A stretch of DNA of 64,000 nt from the NCBI RefSeq assembly GCF_001692445.1, contig NZ_MAQA01000006.1, positions 1 to 64,000 of the forward strand. The letters are read 5' to 3'. Position numbers and translations under genes: made by a program. This document shows, piece after piece, positions 44,290 through 54,270 of this stretch. The DNA is from Oerskovia enterophila. GTDB taxonomy: Bacteria; Actinomycetota; Actinomycetes; Actinomycetales; Cellulomonadaceae. The first letter of the stretch is position 1. Every line of letters starts with the position of its first letter. The notes below the pieces were generated by a model, which saw only the letters and a program-made list of their open reading frames with translations, ran no database searches and was not told the origin of the DNA.

Positions 44290-44826
44290 ATGTCTCGTAT
44301 CGGCAAGATCCCCGTTCCGGTTCCCGCCGGAGTGGATGTCACGATCAGCGGCGCACTGGTGACGGTCAAGGGCCCGAAGGGTTCCTTGGAGCACACCATC
44401 CCCGCCCCCATCGAGGTCTCCCAGGACGCCTCCACCCTCGTGGTGACGCGCCCCAACGAAGAGCGCTCGTCGCGCGCTCTGCACGGCCTGACCCGCACGC
44501 TTCTCGCGAACCTGGTGACCGGTGTCACCGAGGGCTACGAGAAGAAGCTCGAGATCGTCGGTACCGGTTACCGCGTGACCGCGAAGGGCACTGACCTGGA
44601 GTTCGCTCTGGGCTTCAGCCACCCCGTCGTGGTGTCCGCGCCCGCTGGTATCACCTTCGCTGTCGAGTCCCCGACCAAGTTCTCGGTCGCAGGCATCGAC
44701 AAGCAGCAGGTCGGCGAGGTCGCTGCGAACATCCGCAAGATCCGCAAGCCCGAGCCGTACAAGGGCAAGGGTGTGCGGTACGCCGGCGAGGTCGTCCGCC
44801 GCAAGGTCGGAAAGGCTGGTAAGTAA
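44290..44826 (+). CDS. rplF: 50S ribosomal protein L6
   Basis: 178 residues. [20 protein letters not shown] and the C-terminal [18 protein letters not shown] are family signatures. It lies near the sarcin-ricin loop. AAAGGAGAG precedes the ATG. Confidence 0.98.
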   Translation: MSRIGKIPVPVPAGVDVTISGALVTVKGPKGSLEHTIPAPIEVSQDASTLVVTRPNEERSSRALHGLTRTLLANLVTGVTEGYEKKLEIVGTGYRVTAKGTDLEFALGFSHPVVVSAPAGITFAVESPTKFSVAGIDKQQVGEVAANIRKIRKPEPYKGKGVRYAGEVVRRKVGKAGK

Positions 44827-44828
44827 CG

Positions 44829-45200
44829 ATGGCTCTCAAGGTTCTCGGCAAGGGCAAGGCGGTCTCGCGCAAGCGCCGCCACCTCCGCCTGCGCAAGAAG
44901 ATTGCCGGCACGGCTGCTCGTCCCCGCCTCGTGGTGACGCGCTCCGCGCGCCACATCACGGCGCAGATCGTGGACGACACGATCGGCCAGACCGTTGCTT
45001 CCGCTTCGACCATCGAGGGCGACCTGCGGTCGCTCGAGGGCGACAAGAGCGCGAAGGCCCGCAAGGTCGGCGAGCTCGTCGCAGAGCGTGCCAAGGCCGC
45101 TGGTGTCGACTCGGTCGTCTTCGACCGCGGTGGCAACAAGTACCACGGCCGGGTGGCTGCAGTCGCCGACGGGGCCCGCGAAGGCGGTCTGTCCCTGTGA
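44829..45200 (+). CDS. rplR: 50S ribosomal protein L18
   Basis: 123 residues. A basic N-terminus ([20 protein letters not shown]) then the 5S rRNA-binding domain ending [20 protein letters not shown]. Two bases after rplF. Confidence 0.98.
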   Translation: MALKVLGKGKAVSRKRRHLRLRKKIAGTAARPRLVVTRSARHITAQIVDDTIGQTVASASTIEGDLRSLEGDKSAKARKVGELVAERAKAAGVDSVVFDRGGNKYHGRVAAVADGAREGGLSL

Positions 45201-45252
45201 TGATGGCCGAAACCACCACCGTGTACACGGTACGGAAGCAAAGGATTCTCTG

Positions 45253-45909
45253 ATGGCTGCAGGGCAGCGCAGCAGCACCGGCGCCCCTACGGGTGCCGCC
45301 AACGAGTCGACCGACCGCAACTCCGGAGGCCGGGGCGACGCTCGTCGCGACGGTCGCCGTGGTGACGGTCGCCGTGGTGACGCCGCCGAGAAGAACGCCT
45401 TCGTCGAGCGCGTCGTCACCATCAACCGCGTGTCCAAGGTCGTCAAGGGCGGCCGTCGCTTCAGCTTCACCGCGCTCGTCGTGGTGGGCGATGGCGACGG
45501 TACCGTCGGCGTCGGCTACGGCAAGGCGAAGGAAGTTCCCGCGGCGATCGCCAAGGGTGTCGAGGAGGCCAAGAAGAACTTCTTCAAGGTTCCCCGCATC
45601 CAGGGCACCATTCCTCACCCCATCCAGGGCGAGGCAGCCGCCGGTGTCGTCTTCCTGCGTCCGGCCGCTCCGGGTACCGGTGTCATCGCCGGTGGTCCGG
45701 TGCGCGCCGTGCTGGAGTGCGCGGGCATCCACGACGTCCTGAGCAAGTCGCTCGGTTCGTCCAACGCGATCAACATCGTGCACGCAACGGTCGAGGCACT
45801 GCGCAACCTGGAGCAGCCTGAGGCTGTTGCAGCGCGCCGTGGCCTGCCGCTCGAGGCAGTGGCTCCGGCCGCCCTCCTGCGTGCACGTGCAGCTGGGGTA
45901 GGTGCGTGA
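45253..45909 (+). CDS. rpsE: 30S ribosomal protein S5
   Basis: 218 residues, longer than the 167 of E. coli because of an N-terminal Gly/Arg/Asp-rich extension (about 45 residues with [13 protein letters not shown]). The core starts at [20 protein letters not shown] and holds the spectinomycin-site loop in its wild-type form. ATG 45253 with AAGGA upstream. TGATG junction with rpmD. Confidence 0.97.
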   Translation: MAAGQRSSTGAPTGAANESTDRNSGGRGDARRDGRRGDGRRGDAAEKNAFVERVVTINRVSKVVKGGRRFSFTALVVVGDGDGTVGVGYGKAKEVPAAIAKGVEEAKKNFFKVPRIQGTIPHPIQGEAAAGVVFLRPAAPGTGVIAGGPVRAVLECAGIHDVLSKSLGSSNAINIVHATVEALRNLEQPEAVAARRGLPLEAVAPAALLRARAAGVGA

Positions 45910-46091
45910 TGGCTCGACTCAAGGTGACCCAGACGAAGTCCGCCATCGGCGGCAAGCAGAATCAGCGCGACACGCTGCGCACTCTGGGCCTCAAGCGGAT
46001 CGGCGACACCGCCGTGAAGGAGGACCGCCCGGAGATCCGCGGCATGGTCGCAACGGTGGCGCACCTCGTCGCCGTTGAGGAGGTCGAGTGA
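45909..46091 (+). CDS. rpmD: 50S ribosomal protein L30
   Basis: 60 residues. [21 protein letters not shown] and [18 protein letters not shown] are typical. ATG 45909 overlaps the rpsE stop. Its end overlaps the rplO start. Confidence 0.97.
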   Translation: MARLKVTQTKSAIGGKQNQRDTLRTLGLKRIGDTAVKEDRPEIRGMVATVAHLVAVEEVE

Positions 46092-46666
46092 TCATGGCTG
46101 AGAAGGCCAAGAAGGAGACCGCGGTCGAGGCTTCGACCGACGCTCCCAAGAAGAAGGCTCCTGCCAAGAAGGCTGCTGTCGCCGAGGCCCCCAAGGCCGA
46201 GGCTCAGCAGACCGTCGGCGCTGGTGGCACCCTGAAGGTGCACCACCTCCGTCCGGCCCCCGGCGCCAAGAAGGCCAAGACCCGTGTGGGTCGTGGTGAG
46301 GCGTCGAAGGGCAAGACGGCCGGCCGTGGTACCAAGGGCCAGAAGGCTCGTTACCAGGTGCCGGAGCGTTTCGAGGGTGGTCAGATGCCGCTCCACATGC
46401 GTCTGCCCAAGCTTCGTGGCTTCAAGAACCCGTTCCGCACGGAGTACCAGGTCGTGAACCTGGACAAGCTCTCCGCGCTGTACCCCGAGGGTGGCTCCGT
46501 CACCGTCGAGGACCTGGTCGCCAAGGGAGCCGTCCGCAAGGGCGAGCTCGTCAAGGTGCTCGGCACGGGTGAGATCACCGTCAAGCTCGAGGTCGCGGTC
46601 GACGCGCTCTCGGGTTCCGCCAAGGACAAGATCCTTGCGGCCGGTGGCTCCATCTCGGAGAACTGA
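46088..46666 (+). CDS. rplO: 50S ribosomal protein L15
   Basis: 192 residues. The core begins at [20 protein letters not shown] and has RGTKGQKAR and the typical C-terminal [11 protein letters not shown]. The first 45 residues are a Lys/Ala/Glu-rich extension ([20 protein letters not shown]). GTG 46088 has GAGGAGG at 4 nt; ATG 46094 at 10 nt is also possible. A terminator follows. Confidence 0.95.
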   Translation: MIMAEKAKKETAVEASTDAPKKKAPAKKAAVAEAPKAEAQQTVGAGGTLKVHHLRPAPGAKKAKTRVGRGEASKGKTAGRGTKGQKARYQVPERFEGGQMPLHMRLPKLRGFKNPFRTEYQVVNLDKLSALYPEGGSVTVEDLVAKGAVRKGELVKVLGTGEITVKLEVAVDALSGSAKDKILAAGGSISEN

Positions 46667-46674
46667 TACGAAGG

Positions 46675-46709
46675 ACAGGGCCGATAGCGCTATGCGCTGT
46701 CGGCCCTGT
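46675..46709 (+). terminator. Terminator after rplO
   Basis: ACAGGGCCGATAGCGC (46675-46690) pairs with GCGCTGTCGGCCCTGT (46694-46709), one G-U pair, 3-nt loop. It suggests secY has its own promoter in the next 190 nt. Confidence 0.75.
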
Positions 46710-46899
46710 CTGCGTCTAGAGGCGTGGTAGCCGGTACCAGCCTCGCTCGGGGGAACGTAGAATCACTGCCGGTTGTCTCAAATTGCCGTCCATCGCGGCG
46801 CAGCGGCTAAGGTGCCCAGTGGCGTCCCGTGCCGGGTGCGTCACATCTCGCCGAACCCCGGCGACACGACATCCCGCCTCGAGCGGGCCAGGAGGATAG

Positions 46900-48195
46900 G
46901 TGCTCAGCGCATTCGCCCGGGCTTTCCGGACACCTGACCTGCGGCGCAAGCTGCTGTTCACGATCGCCATCATGGCGATCTTCCGTGTGGGCTCGTTCAT
47001 CCCTACCCCCGGCGTGGACTATGCCAACGTCCAGCAGTGCATTGCTTCCCAGGGACAGAACGACCTCCTCGGAATGGTCAACCTGTTCAGCGGTGGAGCC
47101 CTGCTCCAGCTCTCGATCTTCGCGCTCGGCATCATGCCGTACATCACCGCGAGCATCATCGTGCAGCTGCTCCGCGTGGTCATCCCTCACTTCGAGGCGC
47201 TGCACAAGGAGGGCCAGTCCGGTACCGCGAAGCTCACGCAGTACACGCGCTACCTGACCATCGCTCTTGCGATCCTGCAGTCCACGACGGTCATCACGAC
47301 CGCCCGCAGCGGCTTCCTCTTCCCGAACTGCCCGGTCGAGGTCATCCCGAACGACAGCTTCATGACCTCGGCCCTCATGGTGATCACCATGACCGCCGGT
47401 ACCGGTCTGATCATGTGGCTCGGTGAGCTCATCTCGGAGCGCGGCGTCGGCAACGGCATGTCGCTCCTCATCTTCACCTCGATCGCCGCCAGCTTCCCCA
47501 CGGCTCTGTGGTCCATCGCGGGTGGCGCCAACGGCGCCGTGAACTTCACCATCATGATCGCGGTCATCATCCTGGTCATCGGGCTCGTCGTCTTCGTCGA
47601 GCAGTCCCAGCGCCGGGTGCCCGTGCAGTATGCGAAGCGCATGGTCGGCCGCAAGATGTACGGCGGCTCCAGCACCTACATCCCGATCAAGATCAACATG
47701 TCGGGTGTCATCCCGGTCATCTTCGCGTCGTCGCTGCTCGCGGTCCCCGGTCTCATCGCCCAGTTCGGCGACGCGACGGCCGGATGGGTCCAGTGGGTCT
47801 CGAAGTACCTCGCCGACCCGGCCTCGCCGATCCACATCTCGATCTACGTGCTCCTGATCGTCTTCTTCTGCTTCTTCTACACGGCCATCACGTTCAACCC
47901 GGACGAGGTCGCCGACAACATGAAGAAGTACGGCGGCTTCATCCCCGGCATCCGTGCCGGCCGCCCGACGGCGGAGTACCTGGACTACGTCATCACCCGC
48001 ATCACCTCCGCGGGTGCCATCTACCTCGCGCTCGTTGCGCTCATCCCGACGCTCGTCCTCGTCCTGCTGGGGGTGAGCACGAACATCCCGTTCGGCGGTA
48101 GCTCGATCCTCATCGTCGTGGGCGTCGGCCTCGAGACGGTCAAGCAGATCGACTCGCAGCTGCAGCAGCGTCACTACGAAGGGTTCTTGCGTTGA
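46900..48195 (+). CDS. secY: Preprotein translocase subunit SecY
   Basis: 431 residues with ten membrane segments. Family motifs: FRVGSFIPTPGVD, ALGIMPYITASIIVQLL, and PGIRAGRPTAEYLDYVITRIT before the last cytoplasmic loops. It is the pore of the Sec translocon with SecE, encoded at 9092. GTG start with CAGGAGG upstream. Its TGA overlaps the adk TTG. Confidence 0.97.
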   Translation: MLSAFARAFRTPDLRRKLLFTIAIMAIFRVGSFIPTPGVDYANVQQCIASQGQNDLLGMVNLFSGGALLQLSIFALGIMPYITASIIVQLLRVVIPHFEALHKEGQSGTAKLTQYTRYLTIALAILQSTTVITTARSGFLFPNCPVEVIPNDSFMTSALMVITMTAGTGLIMWLGELISERGVGNGMSLLIFTSIAASFPTALWSIAGGANGAVNFTIMIAVIILVIGLVVFVEQSQRRVPVQYAKRMVGRKMYGGSSTYIPIKINMSGVIPVIFASSLLAVPGLIAQFGDATAGWVQWVSKYLADPASPIHISIYVLLIVFFCFFYTAITFNPDEVADNMKKYGGFIPGIRAGRPTAEYLDYVITRITSAGAIYLALVALIPTLVLVLLGVSTNIPFGGSSILIVVGVGLETVKQIDSQLQQRHYEGFLR

Positions 48196-48809
48196 CCGAC
48201 TCGACTCCCACTGCAGCGTCCTCCGCGGAGGGCTCCGCTCGCCTGATCATCATGGGTCCCCAGGGTGCAGGCAAGGGCACCCAGGCGGCTCGCCTGGCGG
48301 AGCACTACGGCATCCCTGCGATCTCCACGGGCGACATCTTCCGTGCGAACATCAAGGGCGGCACCGAGCTGGGCAGGCTCGTTCAGGAGTACACCGCGAA
48401 GGGTGAGCTCGTCCCGGACTCCGTGACGAACGAGATGGTCCGTGACCGTCTGGCTCAGGACGACGTGGCGCGCGGCTTCATCCTCGACGGCTACCCGCGC
48501 AACGCGGCGCAGGTCGTCGAGCTCGACGAGATCCTCTCGGACCTCGGCGTCCGCCTGGACGCCGTCCTCGAGCTCACCGCAGACCGTGACGAGCTCCTCG
48601 CTCGTCTGCGCAAGCGTGCGGAGATCGAGGGCCGTGAGGACGACACCGAGGAGGCCATCGCTCGCCGTCTGGACATCTACGCCGAGCAGACGGCTCCGCT
48701 CACGTCGGCCTACGCCGAGCGCGGTCTGCTCGCCCAGGTCGACGGCATCGGTGAGATCGACGACGTGACCTCGCGTCTCGTCGAGGCGCTCGCGCCTCTC
48801 GTCGGCTGA
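48192..48809 (+). CDS. adk: Adenylate kinase
   Basis: 205 residues. P-loop IIMGPQGAGKGTQAARLAEH, AMP site STGDIFRANI and DGYPRNAAQ. The lid is the short form, without the 30-residue insertion, as in other Actinobacteria. The first 15 residues are a Ser/Thr/Ala leader from the TTG that overlaps the secY stop. It balances ATP, ADP and AMP. Confidence 0.96.
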   Translation: MTDSTPTAASSAEGSARLIIMGPQGAGKGTQAARLAEHYGIPAISTGDIFRANIKGGTELGRLVQEYTAKGELVPDSVTNEMVRDRLAQDDVARGFILDGYPRNAAQVVELDEILSDLGVRLDAVLELTADRDELLARLRKRAEIEGREDDTEEAIARRLDIYAEQTAPLTSAYAERGLLAQVDGIGEIDDVTSRLVEALAPLVG

Positions 48810-48831
48810 CCCGGGACGGTTGGAGCGAGAA

Positions 48832-49668
48832 GTGTTCGGCCGCGAGAAGATCGAGTACAAGACGGTCGACCAGGTGCGCACCATGCGCCGGGCGGGCCTG
48901 GTGGTCGCTGACGCGCTCGCCACGGTCCGCTCGGCGGTGCGTCCCGGCATGACGACCGCAGACCTGGACGCCCTGGCGGCGGCGGTCATCGGCGACGCCG
49001 GTGCCACCCCGTCTTTCCTGGGCTACCACGGTTACCCGGCGACGCTCTGCGTCTCGGTGAACGACGAGGTGGTGCACGGCATCCCCGGGACACGCGAGCT
49101 CCTCCCGGGCGACGTCGTCTCGGTCGACTGCGGCGCGATCGTCGACGGCTGGCACGGGGACTCCGCGTTCTCGTTCGTGCTGCCGGAGGCGGACGCCGCG
49201 GACGTCGCGCTCGTCGAGGCGACCGAACGGGCGCTCTGGGCGGGCATCGCCGCCCTGGCGACCGGTGAACGGCTCGGTGACGTCGGGAACGCGGTCGAGG
49301 ACTCGATCGAGGCCTCGGCTGCCGCGGACGGCGTCGCGTACGGGATCATCGAGGAGTACGTCGGCCATGGCATCGGTACCTCGATGCACCAGCCGCCGGA
49401 CGTCCTGAACTACCGGACGCGCGAGCGCGGCCCTCGGCTCAAGCCGGGCATGTGCCTCGCGATCGAGCCCATGGTGACGCGTGGCGAGCGCTTCACGCAG
49501 GTCCTCGAGGACGACTGGACGGTCGTCACCGACGACGGTGCTCGTGCTGCTCACTGGGAGCACAGCGTCGCGATCCTCGAGGACGGCATCTGGGTCCTGA
49601 CGGCCCCTGACGGCGGTGCGGCCAAGCTGGGCGAGCTCGGCGTCACGATCGCCCCGCTCGACGTCTGA
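48832..49668 (+). CDS. map: Methionine aminopeptidase, type I
   Basis: 278 residues. It removes the initiator Met from new proteins. Metal ligands are visible in SVDCGAIVDGWHGDSAF (two Asp), GHGIGTSMHQPP (His), AIEPMV (Glu) and WEHSVAI (Glu). GTG 48832 has GGAG 7 nt upstream; TTG 48820 would add four residues and destroy that site. adk-map order is typical. Confidence 0.95.
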   Translation: MFGREKIEYKTVDQVRTMRRAGLVVADALATVRSAVRPGMTTADLDALAAAVIGDAGATPSFLGYHGYPATLCVSVNDEVVHGIPGTRELLPGDVVSVDCGAIVDGWHGDSAFSFVLPEADAADVALVEATERALWAGIAALATGERLGDVGNAVEDSIEASAAADGVAYGIIEEYVGHGIGTSMHQPPDVLNYRTRERGPRLKPGMCLAIEPMVTRGERFTQVLEDDWTVVTDDGARAAHWEHSVAILEDGIWVLTAPDGGAAKLGELGVTIAPLDV

Positions 49669-49696
49669 CGGCCCGGAGAAGGCCTGAATCCGAGAA

Positions 49697-49737
49697 GACG
49701 GCCCGTCCCGACCCTTTCCGGTCCGGGGCGGGCCGTC
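49697..49737 (+). terminator. Terminator after map
   Basis: GACGGCCCGTCCCGACC pairs with GGTCCGGGGCGGGCCGTC, one bulged base, 6-nt loop. Confidence 0.75.
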
Positions 49738-49977
49738 GCTCGTCCGCCCGTGCCGGCGGCGCACGCCCGAGCCCCTCGGTCCGGGGTGACCGGGTGCACA
49801 GCCCCGCGGTTCCCTCGCGGTGATCCATGCCGTAGGATAGTCCGCTGGGTGTAGTCCGCGTTTCCCGTGCGAGTCGAACTGACCGACGACGGGCCGGACC
49901 ACACACGACGTCCACTCACCGGTCCTCGTAGAGCACGGGTGCGTGGGAAGCAGTTCAGACGAGAGTTAGCGGAGGAT
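49738..49977 (+). promoter_or_regulatory. infA promoter region
   Basis: TAGGAT (49833-49838) is a good -10 element with TTCCCT (49810-49815) 17 bp upstream as a weak -35. The leader is about 130 nt. No gene is visible. Confidence 0.45.
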
Positions 49978-50199
49978 ATGGCAAAGAAGGACGGTGTCAT
50001 CGAGATCGAGGGCAGCGTGGTCGAGGCCTTGCCGAACGCGATGTTCCGCGTGGAGCTGGCCAACGGGCACAAGGTTCTGGCTCACATCTCGGGCAAGATG
50101 CGACAGCACTACATCCGGATCCTCCCTGAGGACCGGGTGGTGGTGGAGCTGAGCCCGTACGACCTGTCCCGTGGCCGGATCGTCTACCGCTACAAGTAG
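49978..50199 (+). CDS. infA: Translation initiation factor IF-1
   Basis: 73 residues, OB fold, [20 protein letters not shown]. It blocks the A site during initiation. GGAGG lies 2-6 nt before the ATG at 49978; a longer in-frame extension to 49867 overlaps the leader and is rejected. Confidence 0.98.
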   Translation: MAKKDGVIEIEGSVVEALPNAMFRVELANGHKVLAHISGKMRQHYIRILPEDRVVVELSPYDLSRGRIVYRYK

Positions 50200-50284
50200 T
50201 CGTCAAGAATCCACCACTCGAAACAACTGCTGCCGCAAGCCTGGGTTCGCCTGCGCGTGCGTGCGGCGGCGGAGGAACAGACTG

Positions 50285-50398
50285 ATGAAGGTCAAGCCCA
50301 GCGTCAAGAAGATCTGCGACAAGTGCAAGGTGATCCGCCGGCACGGTCGCGTCATGGTGATCTGCGAGAACCTGCGCCACAAGCAGCGCCAGGGCTGA
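50285..50398 (+). CDS. rpmJ: 50S ribosomal protein L36, zinc type
   Basis: 37 residues with zinc ligands Cys11, Cys14, Cys27 and His32. [20 protein letters not shown] is the family N-terminus. Confidence 0.97.
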   Translation: MKVKPSVKKICDKCKVIRRHGRVMVICENLRHKQRQG

Positions 50399-50428
50399 GT
50401 CCCCGGCGCTTCGGCGCACGGTGATCCA

Positions 50429-50548
50429 GGTCCGCGAGAGCGGACCGGTCGCCGGCACCCTCGGGTGCCAACCAGCGCATCACCACGAACCTCACGGTCG
50501 GGCCGCACAGGCCCACTGAGGGGAACCCCCGGCTCGGAGGCCGGGGCC
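50429..50548 (+). promoter_or_regulatory. Structured leader of rpsM (three hairpins)
   Basis: The 214-nt rpmJ-rpsM gap has GGTCCGC-GAGA-GCGGACC (50429-50446), GGCACCC-TC-GGGTGCC (50454-50469) and a CCCCGGC/GGCCGGGG stem near 50527-50548. S4, a common repressor of this operon, binds a structured leader in enterobacteria; rpsD is not next to these genes here. Function unproven. Confidence 0.4.
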
Positions 50549-50612
50549 CGCAGCTCCGCGGGAAGATGGTGCGGTAGACCTCCGAACGAAGTACAGAGGA
50601 GCCGAAAGGCAC

Positions 50613-50987
50613 ATGGCACGTCTTGTCGGCGTCGACCTCCCCCGCGAGAAGCGGCTCGAGATCGCGCTCACCTACATCTACGGCGTCGGCCGTACCCGCG
50701 CCCAGCAGACGCTGGCCGCCACCGGGATCTCCCCGGACGTTCGCGTGAAGGACCTCGGTGACACCGAGCTCGTCGCGCTGCGTGACTACCTCGAGGGCAA
50801 CTACAAGCTCGAGGGTGACCTCCGCCGTGAGGTGGCTGCTGACATTCGCCGCAAGGTCGAGATCGGCTGCTACGAGGGCCTGCGTCACCGCCGCGGCCTG
50901 CCCGTCCGCGGGCAGCGCACCAAGACCAACGCGCGTACCCGCAAGGGACCCAAGCGCACCGTGGCCGGCAAGAAGAAGGCCCGCTAA
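50613..50987 (+). CDS. rpsM: 30S ribosomal protein S13
   Basis: 124 residues. [20 protein letters not shown] and [20 protein letters not shown] are family signatures. It bridges to 23S rRNA and the P-site tRNA. GAGGAGCCGAAAGG precedes the ATG. Confidence 0.98.
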   Translation: MARLVGVDLPREKRLEIALTYIYGVGRTRAQQTLAATGISPDVRVKDLGDTELVALRDYLEGNYKLEGDLRREVAADIRRKVEIGCYEGLRHRRGLPVRGQRTKTNARTRKGPKRTVAGKKKAR

Positions 50988-51090
50988 GCAGTAGTCCGTG
51001 GGACGCGTGCCGCTCGCCTGAACCTCGAGTTCACCCGCGCAGCGCACGCCGACCCGGTCCGAACACCTCAGACCAGGAGAGAACTCAGAA

Positions 51091-51495
51091 ATGCCTCCCA
51101 AGACTCGCGCCACCGCGGCTCGCAAGCCGCGCCGCAAGGACAAGAAGAACGTCCCTCACGGCCAGGCTCACATCAAGAGCACGTTCAACAACACGATCGT
51201 GTCGATCACGGACCAGACCGGTGCTGTCATCGCCTGGGCCTCGGCCGGCCACGTCGGCTTCAAGGGCTCGCGCAAGTCGACCCCGTTCGCCGCGCAGCTC
51301 GCTGCCGAGTCCGCGGCCCGCCGCGCCCAGGAGCACGGCGTCAAGAAGGTCGACGTCTTCGTCAAGGGCCCGGGCTCCGGTCGCGAGACCGCGATCCGCT
51401 CGCTCACGGCGACCGGCCTCGAGGTCGGCTCGATCCAGGACGTGACGCCCCAGGCTCACAACGGCTGCCGCCCCCCGAAGCGTCGCCGCGTCTGA
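51091..51495 (+). CDS. rpsK: 30S ribosomal protein S11
   Basis: 134 residues. The core starts at [20 protein letters not shown] and ends with [16 protein letters not shown]. It forms part of the mRNA exit channel. The expected rpsD between rpsK and rpoA is absent from this window. Confidence 0.98.
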   Translation: MPPKTRATAARKPRRKDKKNVPHGQAHIKSTFNNTIVSITDQTGAVIAWASAGHVGFKGSRKSTPFAAQLAAESAARRAQEHGVKKVDVFVKGPGSGRETAIRSLTATGLEVGSIQDVTPQAHNGCRPPKRRRV

Positions 51496-51510
51496 TCTTC
51501 CGCTTCGCTC

Positions 51511-51552
51511 GCCGTCGCGCCGCACCCGACCTCGTCGGGTCGGCGCGGCGGC
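51511..51552 (+). other. Hairpin between rpsK and rpoA
   Basis: An imperfect stem of about 19 bp (51511-51530 with 51534-51552, including CCCGAC-CTC-GTCGGG) occupies the place where rpsD sits in many bacteria. No T-run. Confidence 0.5.
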
Positions 51553-51649
51553 GGGCGCAGCCACCTGGGCGGGTGGACAGAGTCCCGCCCCGGCACAGCG
51601 TTGCCCGTGATGCGTCATATGGCGGACGCACACTGAAAGGAACACACCA

Positions 51650-52669
51650 GTGCTGATCGCACAGCGCCCCACCCTGACCGAAGAGGTCCTCTCGGAGAAC
51701 CGTTCGCGCTTCTCCATCGAGCCGCTCGAGCCTGGCTTCGGCTACACCCTCGGCAACTCGCTTCGTCGCACGCTGCTCTCGTCCATCCCGGGCGCTGCAG
51801 TGACCTCGATCCGTATCGACGGTGTGCTCCACGAGTTCACCACGGTGTCCGGTGTCAAGGAAGACGTCACCGAGATCATCCTCAACATCAAGAACCTCGT
51901 GGTCTCCTCGGAGAACGACGAGCCGGTCGTGATGTACCTGCGCAAGCAGGGTGCTGGCGCGGTCACCGCCGCGGACATCGTTCCGCCGGCGGGTGTGGAG
52001 GTCCACAACCCGGACCTGCACATCGCCACCCTCAACGACAAGGGCAAGCTCGAGATCGAGCTCACGGTCGAGCGTGGACGTGGCTACGTCTCCGCCAACC
52101 AGAACAAGTCCTTCGACGCCGAGATCGGCCGTGTTCCCGTCGACTCGATCTACTCGCCGGTCCTCAAGGTCACGTACAAGGTCGAGGCGACCCGTGTCGA
52201 GCAGCGCACCGACTTCGACAAGCTGATCGTCGACGTCGAGACGAAGCAGGCGATCTCCCCGCGCGACGCGCTGGCCTCGGCCGGCAAGACGCTCGTCGAG
52301 CTCTTCGGCCTCGCCCGTGAGCTCAACGTCGAGGCCGAGGGCATCGAGATCGGCCCGTCCCCGACGGACGCCGCTCTCGCCGCGGACCTGGCGCTCCCGA
52401 TCGAGGAGCTCAACCTCACGATCCGTTCGTACAACTGCCTCAAGCGCGAGGGCATCCACCAGGTCGGCGAGCTCGTCGCTCGCAGCGAAGCAGACCTGCT
52501 GGACATCCGGAACTTCGGCGCGAAGTCCATCAACGAGGTCAAGGAGAAGCTCGCTGAGCTCGGCCTGAACCTCAAGGACTCGCCGCTGGACTTCGACCCC
52601 TCGACGGCCGACTACTACGAGGCCGACGAGGACGAGGCGACGTTCTCCGACGAGCAGCAGCAGTACTGA
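51650..52669 (+). CDS. rpoA: DNA-directed RNA polymerase subunit alpha
   Basis: 339 residues. The N-terminal domain ([20 protein letters not shown]) assembles polymerase. The C-terminal domain ([20 protein letters not shown]) contacts UP elements and activators. GTG start with GAAAGGA upstream. Confidence 0.98.
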   Translation: MLIAQRPTLTEEVLSENRSRFSIEPLEPGFGYTLGNSLRRTLLSSIPGAAVTSIRIDGVLHEFTTVSGVKEDVTEIILNIKNLVVSSENDEPVVMYLRKQGAGAVTAADIVPPAGVEVHNPDLHIATLNDKGKLEIELTVERGRGYVSANQNKSFDAEIGRVPVDSIYSPVLKVTYKVEATRVEQRTDFDKLIVDVETKQAISPRDALASAGKTLVELFGLARELNVEAEGIEIGPSPTDAALAADLALPIEELNLTIRSYNCLKREGIHQVGELVARSEADLLDIRNFGAKSINEVKEKLAELGLNLKDSPLDFDPSTADYYEADEDEATFSDEQQQY

Positions 52670-52725
52670 CCTTCCGTGCGAGCGGCTCGGCCGCACGCAC
52701 GATCCACTTCTAAGGAGCAAGATCA

Positions 52726-53244
52726 ATGCCTACCCCCACCAAGGGTCCGCGGCTCGGCGGTGGCCCGGCTCACGAGCGTCTCATCCTCGCGAACCTGTCC
52801 ACGGCGCTCTTCGAGCACGGCCGCATCACGACCACCGAGACCAAGGCCAAGCGCCTGCGTCCGCTGGCCGAGCGTCTCATCACGTTCGCGAAGCGCGGTG
52901 ACCTGTCGGCTCGCCGTCGCGTCATGACCGTCGTTCGCGACAAGTCCGTCGTGCACACGCTCTTCACCGAGATCGCCCCGCAGATGGCGGAGCGCAACGG
53001 TGGCTACACGCGCATCACGAAGGTCGGCAACCGCAAGGGCGACAACGCCCCCATGGCCGTCATCGAGCTCGTGACCGAGCCCGTCAGCCCCAAGCAGGCT
53101 GTCGTCCGCGAGGCCGAGAAGGCCACGAAGAAGACCAGCAAGCCCAAGGCCGCCAAGGTCGAGGACGCGCCGGTCGTCGAGGACGCTCCTGTCGTCGAGG
53201 ACGCTCCCGTCGTCGAGGACGCTCCGGCTTCCAAGGAGGACTGA
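52726..53244 (+). CDS. rplQ: 50S ribosomal protein L17 with repeat-bearing C-terminal tail
   Basis: 172 residues against 127 in E. coli. The core has [20 protein letters not shown]. From about residue 130 there is a Lys/Ala-rich then acidic tail with four VEDAPV-like units encoded by 18-bp repeats. The tail should lie on the ribosome surface near the tunnel exit. A terminator follows and ends the operon. Confidence 0.96.
   Translation: MPTPTKGPRLGGGPAHERLILANLSTALFEHGRITTTETKAKRLRPLAERLITFAKRGDLSARRRVMTVVRDKSVVHTLFTEIAPQMAERNGGYTRITKVGNRKGDNAPMAVIELVTEPVSPKQAVVREAEKATKKTSKPKAAKVEDAPVVEDAPVVEDAPVVEDAPASKED
53158..53229 (+). repeat. Four 18-bp repeats in the rplQ tail
   Basis: Units of GTCGAGGACGCTCCNGTC encode VEDAPV four times; the last ends in Ala. 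Differences between units are mostly silent. Confidence 0.9.
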
Positions 53245-53278
53245 TCTCGCTCCGGCATAGCCGGACGGGTACCTCCTG

Positions 53279-53310
53279 AAGGGCCCGGCACCATCTGGTG
53301 CCGGGCCCTT
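53279..53310. terminator. Terminator after rplQ
   Basis: AAGGGCCCGGCACC pairs perfectly with GGTGCCGGGCCCTT around ATCT. The stem base matches the tuf terminator (AAGGGCCCGG). A second stem GCCCGACG/CGTCGGGC follows at 53317-53342. Confidence 0.9.
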
Positions 53311-53505
53311 CGCCATGCCCGACGGCGGAGCGGGCGTCGGGCGGTCATCGTCCCGCGGTCGACGGCGTCAGGCTGCCCCGGCCCGTCCTTCAGCGCGACG
53401 ACCCGAGCAAGGGCCTGAGGCGTCGGGACCAACGGGCCTCGACCTCGGTGACCATGAACCGTCCACCGACCGCGTCGCGGGTCCGTTCGTCCTAGATTGG
53501 TCGAC

Positions 53506-54243
53506 ATGGCTCTCCCGGTGCTGTTCGTCCACGGCTCTCGCACGTCCCGCACCATGTGGCGTGCGCAGATCGAGGCCATGGACCGTGCAGGTGTCGTGGC
53601 CCTCGCGACCGACCTGCCGGGCCACGGCCGACGCATCGGCGAGCCGTTCACGCTCGAGGGTGCGGTGGCGACCGTCGCTCGTGCCGTGGACGACCTGGGC
53701 GGCCGGGCACTCGTCGTCGGGCTCTCGCTCGGCGGGTACGTCGGGATCGAGCACCGCGCGCGGTTCCCCGAGCAGGTCGCGGGTCTCGTCGCCGCGAGCT
53801 GCTGCACAGTCCCCGGCTCGCCGCTGCGGGGAGCGTGGCGCGTCGCGGCCGACCGGATCGAGAAGCTGCCCGACAACGGCGCGGCCATCAACCAGGCGCT
53901 GGTCGACCGGACCCTGCCTCCGGCCGGGATCGTGGACATCGGGGCGGGCGGGTTCGCCCTGACGGCCATGACCGCGATCCTCGACGAGGTGGGCACCTCG
54001 GACCCGCTCACGGCTCTGGCCGCGACCGGCTCGCCGGTGTGGTTCGTCAACGGCCGGTGGGACCACTTCCGCCTCGGCGAGCGCGAGTTCGTGGCGGCGG
54101 CCCGGGCGGGAGGGGCCACGGCCGAGCTCGTCGTGATCCCCGGGGCCAAGCACCTCGTGAGCCTGGACCGGCCCGTCGCGTTCAACCGGGCGGTCCTCGA
54201 GGCGTACGGGGAGGTCGCGGCGGCGGAGCCGCGGCGGACCTGA
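53506..54243 (+). CDS. Alpha/beta-fold hydrolase
   Basis: 245 residues. Fold landmarks are LFVHGSRTS (oxyanion region), the nucleophile elbow GLSLGGY (Ser), an acid in GRWDHF and the catalytic His in AKHLVS. Substrate unknown; esterase, lactonase or similar. A TAGATT -10 element at 53493-53498 lies 7 nt before the ATG, so the mRNA is probably leaderless. TTG 53497 would add three residues but lies in the -10 element. Confidence 0.85.
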   Translation: MALPVLFVHGSRTSRTMWRAQIEAMDRAGVVALATDLPGHGRRIGEPFTLEGAVATVARAVDDLGGRALVVGLSLGGYVGIEHRARFPEQVAGLVAASCCTVPGSPLRGAWRVAADRIEKLPDNGAAINQALVDRTLPPAGIVDIGAGGFALTAMTAILDEVGTSDPLTALAATGSPVWFVNGRWDHFRLGEREFVAAARAGGATAELVVIPGAKHLVSLDRPVAFNRAVLEAYGEVAAAEPRRT

Positions 54244-54270
54244 TCCCGCGGCCGGGACCGCCCGGTCCGC

